This document shows positions 59,969 to 64,000 of a stretch of 64,000 nucleotides of DNA, piece by piece. The notes under the pieces are model-generated. The model ran no database searches. It was not told where the DNA came from and saw only the letters and a list, made by a program, of their open reading frames with translations. Each line of letters opens with the position of its first letter. Position 1 is the stretch's first letter. Where the stretch lies: NCBI GenBank assembly GCA_006538405.1, contig BJKQ01000009.1, forward strand, positions 186,001-250,000, read 5' to 3'. Source of the stretch: Hansfordia pulvinata. Taxonomy: Eukaryota > Ascomycota > Sordariomycetes > Xylariales. The position numbers were made by a program, and so were the translations under genes.

Positions 59969-61223
59969 TCATCTCTTCGAACTGCCGCCACCAATGTCCT
60001 GGCCGACGCGGTAGCTGGCGACCTTGTCCCACTCAATCTTCTGGCGGGTGACAGGGAGCTGCCGGCGCAGACCCTTGAAGGCACCTTCGCTGAGGCTGGT
60101 GAAGCCCCGGTTGAGCTCCTCCTGGTATCGCTTCTCTCCCGCGCCAATCTCCTTGACAAGAGCTGCCCCCGAGGCCGGTGAGGACACGGAAGCAGTGAGG
60201 GGCTTGTTGGTTAGCAGGCGGACATTGCCATCCTCGTAGTAGTGCACGTCGACTTTGATGGAACCCTCGAGGGCCCCGGAGGCGGGGTCAAAGATGTAGA
60301 GAGAGCGCCAACGGCCATTCCTGTTGTAGAATTGTTAGGAACGCCAGATGGTTCATACAGCGCAGCATCGGGACGACTGACCAGTAGTTGTTGGGGCTGT
60401 ACTTGTTGGCCACTACAATGATAGCAACCTTGGAGTCATTCTCAATGGGGTACGCGCCGTATGCGGCGTTGGGATAATGCTCCTTGACGTAGGCAGAGAG
60501 ACCCTTGAGGGTGGATTGGCTGTGCGGCAGTTCTGGTCAGATTCATGCCGCCACAGGGAGCGCAAAGTGGCGCAACTCACACAAGCTCGGCCTGGGATCC
60601 CTCTAGGGCGTAGCTCTGGGCGGCGCTGGCTTTCTGGAAGACGTCGCGTCAGTGCTGGGGCGGGGTTCGGTGGGCGGCGGGACGCACTTGAGTGGCGTGG
60701 TCAAAAGCAAAGCTGGTGGCGGACTCGACGTCAAAGTAGCGGCCGTCGCCGAGCGAGTTGTGGGAGCTGATGATGACGGGGCTGGCGCTTCCGGGCAGCT
60801 TGGTGGTGATAAGCTGCTCCTCGTTGTACTTCTGGAAAGTGGGGGTGAGCTGGGAGATGAGGTCGGGGTCGTTGGTGGTGAGGGCCTTGATGTCTGCAGA
60901 GAGAGCGAAAGTCAGTCGACGTGGGACGGGAGAGTGCGAGCGAGGAGGCGTTGGCATTCGGGCGGTGTGCCGTCTTCAATGTCGCGCGCCAGAAAGGGAT
61001 CTCGGAGAGAGCGCCGTACCTGCTACAACATCGGCGAGCTGCGCGGACGAGGTGCGAAGAGATGGCAAGTCAGCTTGACAGTTCCGTGAAGCGGCCTCGG
61101 TATGTCGACCGGAGCCGGGCAAGGCGAGGAGATCTGGGGGGGTGGGCAGGCCGGGGTCAAGATTACCTCGCCGGGCGGGGCGCCCTCGACAAAGGACTCG
61201 ACGGTAGAGAGGGCCGAGGCCAT
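59969..61223 (-). CDS. CAP1: F-actin capping protein alpha subunit
   Basis: Six exons in coding order: 61167-61223, 61020-61038, 60688-60893, 60581-60633, 60382-60519 and 59969-60320. They total 274 aa, the normal family length. Exon 2 is only 19 bp and supplies LADVVA, so that VEGAPPGE/LADVVA/DIKALTTNDP reads continuously. Introns are 54-128 bp with good donors (GTAATC, GTACGG, GTGCGT, GTGAGT, GTCAGT). Recognisable parts are the N-terminal FVEGAPPGELADVVAD, IENDSKVAIIVVANKYSPNN and NGRWRSLYIFDP, and the C-terminal actin-binding tentacle region around RGFTSLSEGAFKGLRRQLPV. With the beta subunit it caps barbed ends of actin filaments in cortical patches and at hyphal tips. The gene appears intact. 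Confidence 0.95.
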
Positions 61224-61959
61224 GGTGTCGAAGGGGCGGGGATCGATGAGGGTCGGACGAGGTCGCACGCGATGTGGTAGGCGAGGGCGCACAGGCGGTT
61301 GCAATGGCGGGCGGCGGAGCGAGGCGACGCACGGCGAGGCTGAGGAGGGTGTGCGTGGGATGATGAGGCGGAAGCTGGGATCGCGACATGCATCGCAGCC
61401 AAACGATACCATACCTCATGTGCCAGGCCTTGCCTAACTTACCTCAGGGTACAGTGGGACAATGCGGGCACAGCGGGCACCGCACAGCGGGCACCGCACG
61501 GCGGGCGTCGCACGGCGGGGCAGAGGCAATGCAGGGGTGGGTGGCTTTCGTCTTGGGTGCAAGCTGGGTGCCCCACTATTCTGCCCTGCCAGTGCCTCGC
61601 CAACCCATCTGTCATCCATCTGCGGGTATCACAGTCTACGGTTCTGGCCTCAGTCTCGGGGTCCATGGCCCTGCTCCCGTCCCGTCCATACAAAGCTTCA
61701 GACGACATACGGCTCAGCAAAGAAGATACTAATGAAGCCGAGCGAACAGTAAAAAGGCCGAGGATAGCACGCTGCTTGGTTTAGAGTATATCGTCACGTC
61801 GCGTCAATCGCACAGACGCAGCCTGAAGATCACCACAATATGCTTACAGATTGCGGGCGCGCCATTGGTTTGCTGCATGTCATTGTTTAGCCACTACTTC
61901 AGAGTCGTGGATAGTGGTGATCAAGAAAATGAGCAACATCGCAACGAGTCCGATGCCAT
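61224..61959. other. Intergenic between two minus-strand genes
   Basis: This should hold the capping-protein promoter and the 3' UTR of the E1 beta gene. Near 61466-61515 there are three imperfect copies of a 16-bp unit (cgggcaccgcacagcg-like). No gene is seen. Confidence 0.6.
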
Positions 61960-63283
61960 CTAGTACTCCACCAGCTTCTTGATGCTGTCATACACTCCTG
62001 CCACCTGTATTAGTCTCATCCTCTGCGTGTGAGGCTGGGGAAAATTGTTACTTACTCGCAACGTCCGGAATGTTGAACCGCTCATAATTCAGCCCCATGT
62101 GGATGCTCCAGCCCGCTACCCGCGCGACCGGCGCCTCGAGCCGCACAAACGTCTCGCCGTCCTCCTGAACGGTCGCTGCCACCTCGGCCCCGACGCCGCC
62201 ATTGACCATGGCCTCGTGCACCACCGCGCACCGCCCCGTCCGCCGAACGCTGTTCAGCACCGTCTCCTTGTCCCACGGGTAGATGGTCCGCAGGTCGATC
62301 ACCTCGGCCGACACGCCCAGCTCCGCCTCGGCCCGCTCCGCCGCCGACACGCACGTGTACAGCGGCTGCCCGTACGACACGATCGTGACGTCCTTGCCCG
62401 GGCGAACCACCTCGGCCTTGCCCAGCGGCAGCTCGTAGGCCCCGGTCGGGACCTGCTCGACCGCCGCGCGGTACAGGATCTTGGGCTCCATGAAGATGCA
62501 CGGGTCGTTGCTGCGGATCGCCGCCAGCAGCAAGCCCTTGGCCTGCAGCGGGCCCCGCGGCATCACCACCCGCAAGCCGGGGACGTGCGCGAACAGGCTC
62601 TCGGGCGACTGCGAGTGATACAGCCCGCCGTGGCCCACGCCGCCGCACGGCATCCGCACCGTCAGCCCGCCCACGCTGCGCCCGTTGGTGCCGTCCCGGT
62701 ACCGGAACTTGGCCGCCTCGTTGACCAGCTGGTCGAACGCCGGGTACACGTAGTCGGCGAACTGGATCTCGGCCACCGGCCGCATGCCCTCGGCCGCCAG
62801 CCCGATGGCGAACCCCACGATGCCCTGCTCCGTCAGAGGCGTGTTGAAGACGCGCTCCGCGCCAAAGTTCTCCGCCAGCTTCGACGTACAGCGGAAGACG
62901 CCGCCGAACGCCACGTCCTCGCCGAACACGACCACGTCCTCGTCCTCGGCCAGCGACGTCGACAGCGCGTCGTTGACCGCCTGGAACAGGTTCATCCGCT
63001 TCGTCGTCGCGCCGCTGCACACCTCGGCGGGGAGGTCGGGCGTCGCGAGCGCCAGCTGCGCGCTGTGCGCCAGTAGCGGTGTCGTCGCGTAGTCTTGGGG
63101 CAGATTGAGGCGGGCGTTCGGCGGGGCCGTCGAGTATCGCCGCCGGCCGCAGTCGGGCATCGGTCGGTGGTGTCTGAAGAGTGAAGATCCGGGCTTGCAG
63201 TGCGCCAATGGCGTTGGAGGGCCCAGTTTGAGGGACGAGGTGGCCTGCCTCTCCGCTCTCCTGACCCATCCTGAGGACCGCAT
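61960..63283 (-). CDS. Branched-chain 2-oxoacid dehydrogenase E1 beta subunit, mitochondrial
   Basis: Exon 1 is 62056-63283 and exon 2 is 61960-61997, separated by a 58-bp intron (GTAAGT...GGCAG) that joins PDVA to [12 protein letters not shown]; the total is 421 aa. The start at 63283 is a choice: the frame is open to 63397. From there the first 60 residues are Arg-rich as in a matrix presequence ([16 protein letters not shown]). Hallmarks of the BCKDH rather than pyruvate dehydrogenase branch are [65 protein letters not shown] and [12 protein letters not shown]. With E1 alpha it binds thiamine diphosphate and decarboxylates the 2-oxoacids of Val, Leu and Ile in the matrix. The C-terminal transketolase-like domain ([11 protein letters not shown]) is intact. 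Confidence 0.93.
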
Positions 63284-64000
63284 TGTTGGGGTGATGTAAT
63301 GTGGGCAGCAGTCCCGGATGAGGGGCAACAGTCGATGTCTGAAGGTAGCGCCGTGATGTAGAATCACAAAAACGCCGTTGATGAACGTCGAAACCACGTT
63401 TCAAGGTCAATAGTGTGTCTCTCTCCTCTCAATCGAAGTTGAGGAGTTCCCGGAAAGAGTAGAGAGGCGTCGGGGCCTGCCCGACGCGAATCGAGAGTAT
63501 CGTCATACCGGCGGGAGGAGGGAGGATGGCCCGCGGCTGGCCGGCGCTTAGGCTCGGCATTGGCGGCTTAACGGCGCCGAGTGGTTACAGTCGGGGGACC
63601 CTCCCCCAAAGTCCAGACAGGGACTAGTGCATTACGGGGCGATTCGTGCTCGTACAACTGGCGATAAGATAAGAATCATAACGTTGTCCCGCCAACAGCA
63701 TTGACTGTTGACGGTGTCATGGCGCGGCCCGTGCAATAGGCTCTCGGGCAGTCGAATCGGTCCCCCATCTCAGGTCTCGCCCGGCCGCCCTGCCGCCAAG
63801 ACTTTTCTTTCCGTAACGGGACACGCTCCCTCACAACTTGTCTACCCGTAGGACCGCACAGGAGATCGACACAGACACCTCTCGCTTCAGCGACTCGCCT
63901 GCATCCAGCTCGTTCGCCATCCAGAGACAGACAGACAAGTGAGACCGCCCCAAACGACGACATTTCTACTCAAACGAGCCATCGAAAATCCACATACGCA
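63284..64000. other. Upstream region of E1 beta gene
   Basis: This holds the presumed promoter and leader. A minus-strand open frame at 63676-63963 has no motif. I see no repeat or second gene before the window ends. Confidence 0.5.

Noticed and set aside
62045..63076. 343-codon plus-strand open frame over the E1 beta gene
   Set aside because: It is the complement of a well-conserved gene, with Arg/His/Leu-rich composition and no motif.
1..64000. CRISPR arrays, rRNA genes, transposons, bacterial-type operons
   Set aside because: I saw no regularly spaced repeats with unique spacers, no rRNA-like blocks, no transposase or reverse transcriptase motifs, and all multi-exon genes are eukaryotic.

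Overview
The window looks like nuclear DNA of a filamentous ascomycete, most likely a Sordariomycete. It is GC-rich and its genes have short spliceosomal introns (mostly 54-128 bp, with GTRAGT-type donors, CAG acceptors and in places a CTAAC branch site). They include an RG-rich Argonaute, fungal-type multicopper oxidase and DHA2-type drug efflux genes, and a mitochondrial branched-chain 2-oxoacid dehydrogenase subunit. Family calls come from recognising motifs in the translated sequence. No database search was possible.

Left part (1-18 kb): the 3' part of an MFS efflux gene (2-1023, +) is followed by a secreted ascorbate-oxidase/laccase-like multicopper oxidase (2644-4807, +, four exons). 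A five-exon Argonaute (7075-10614, -) comes next. After 6.7 kb without a convincing gene there is a two-exon RING protein (17300-18002, +), which converges on a small, probably mitochondrial protein (18582-19025, -).

Middle (19-45 kb): about 18.7 kb has no supportable gene and no transposon or AT-rich RIP footprint. It is full of microsatellites, G/C homopolymers and a dispersed octamer. Its right end looks like a long, intron-containing 5' leader of a four-finger C2H2 transcription factor (39395-40996, +). Another roughly 4 kb without a gene separates that from a DsbA/FrnE-like thioredoxin-fold gene with a broken reading frame (45186-46698, +).

Right part (48-63 kb) holds a run of minus-strand genes: TFIIE beta (48316-49211), cytochrome b5 (51160-51805), a secreted sulfatase (53979-56463), a cysteine-free secreted protein of unknown family (57068-57934), F-actin capping protein alpha (59969-61223) and branched-chain 2-oxoacid dehydrogenase E1 beta (61960-63283). 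These are mostly housekeeping genes and do not form one pathway. The MFS pump next to the oxidase at the left edge could be the border of a secondary-metabolite locus that continues outside the window.

Two window-wide patterns stand out. The octamer TACGAGTA/TACTCGTA occurs about 36 times, always outside the exons I assigned. Separately, four otherwise intact genes need six one-base insertions in all, each placeable in a short G/C run, to restore conserved reading frames; this points to consensus under-calling rather than six independent mutations.
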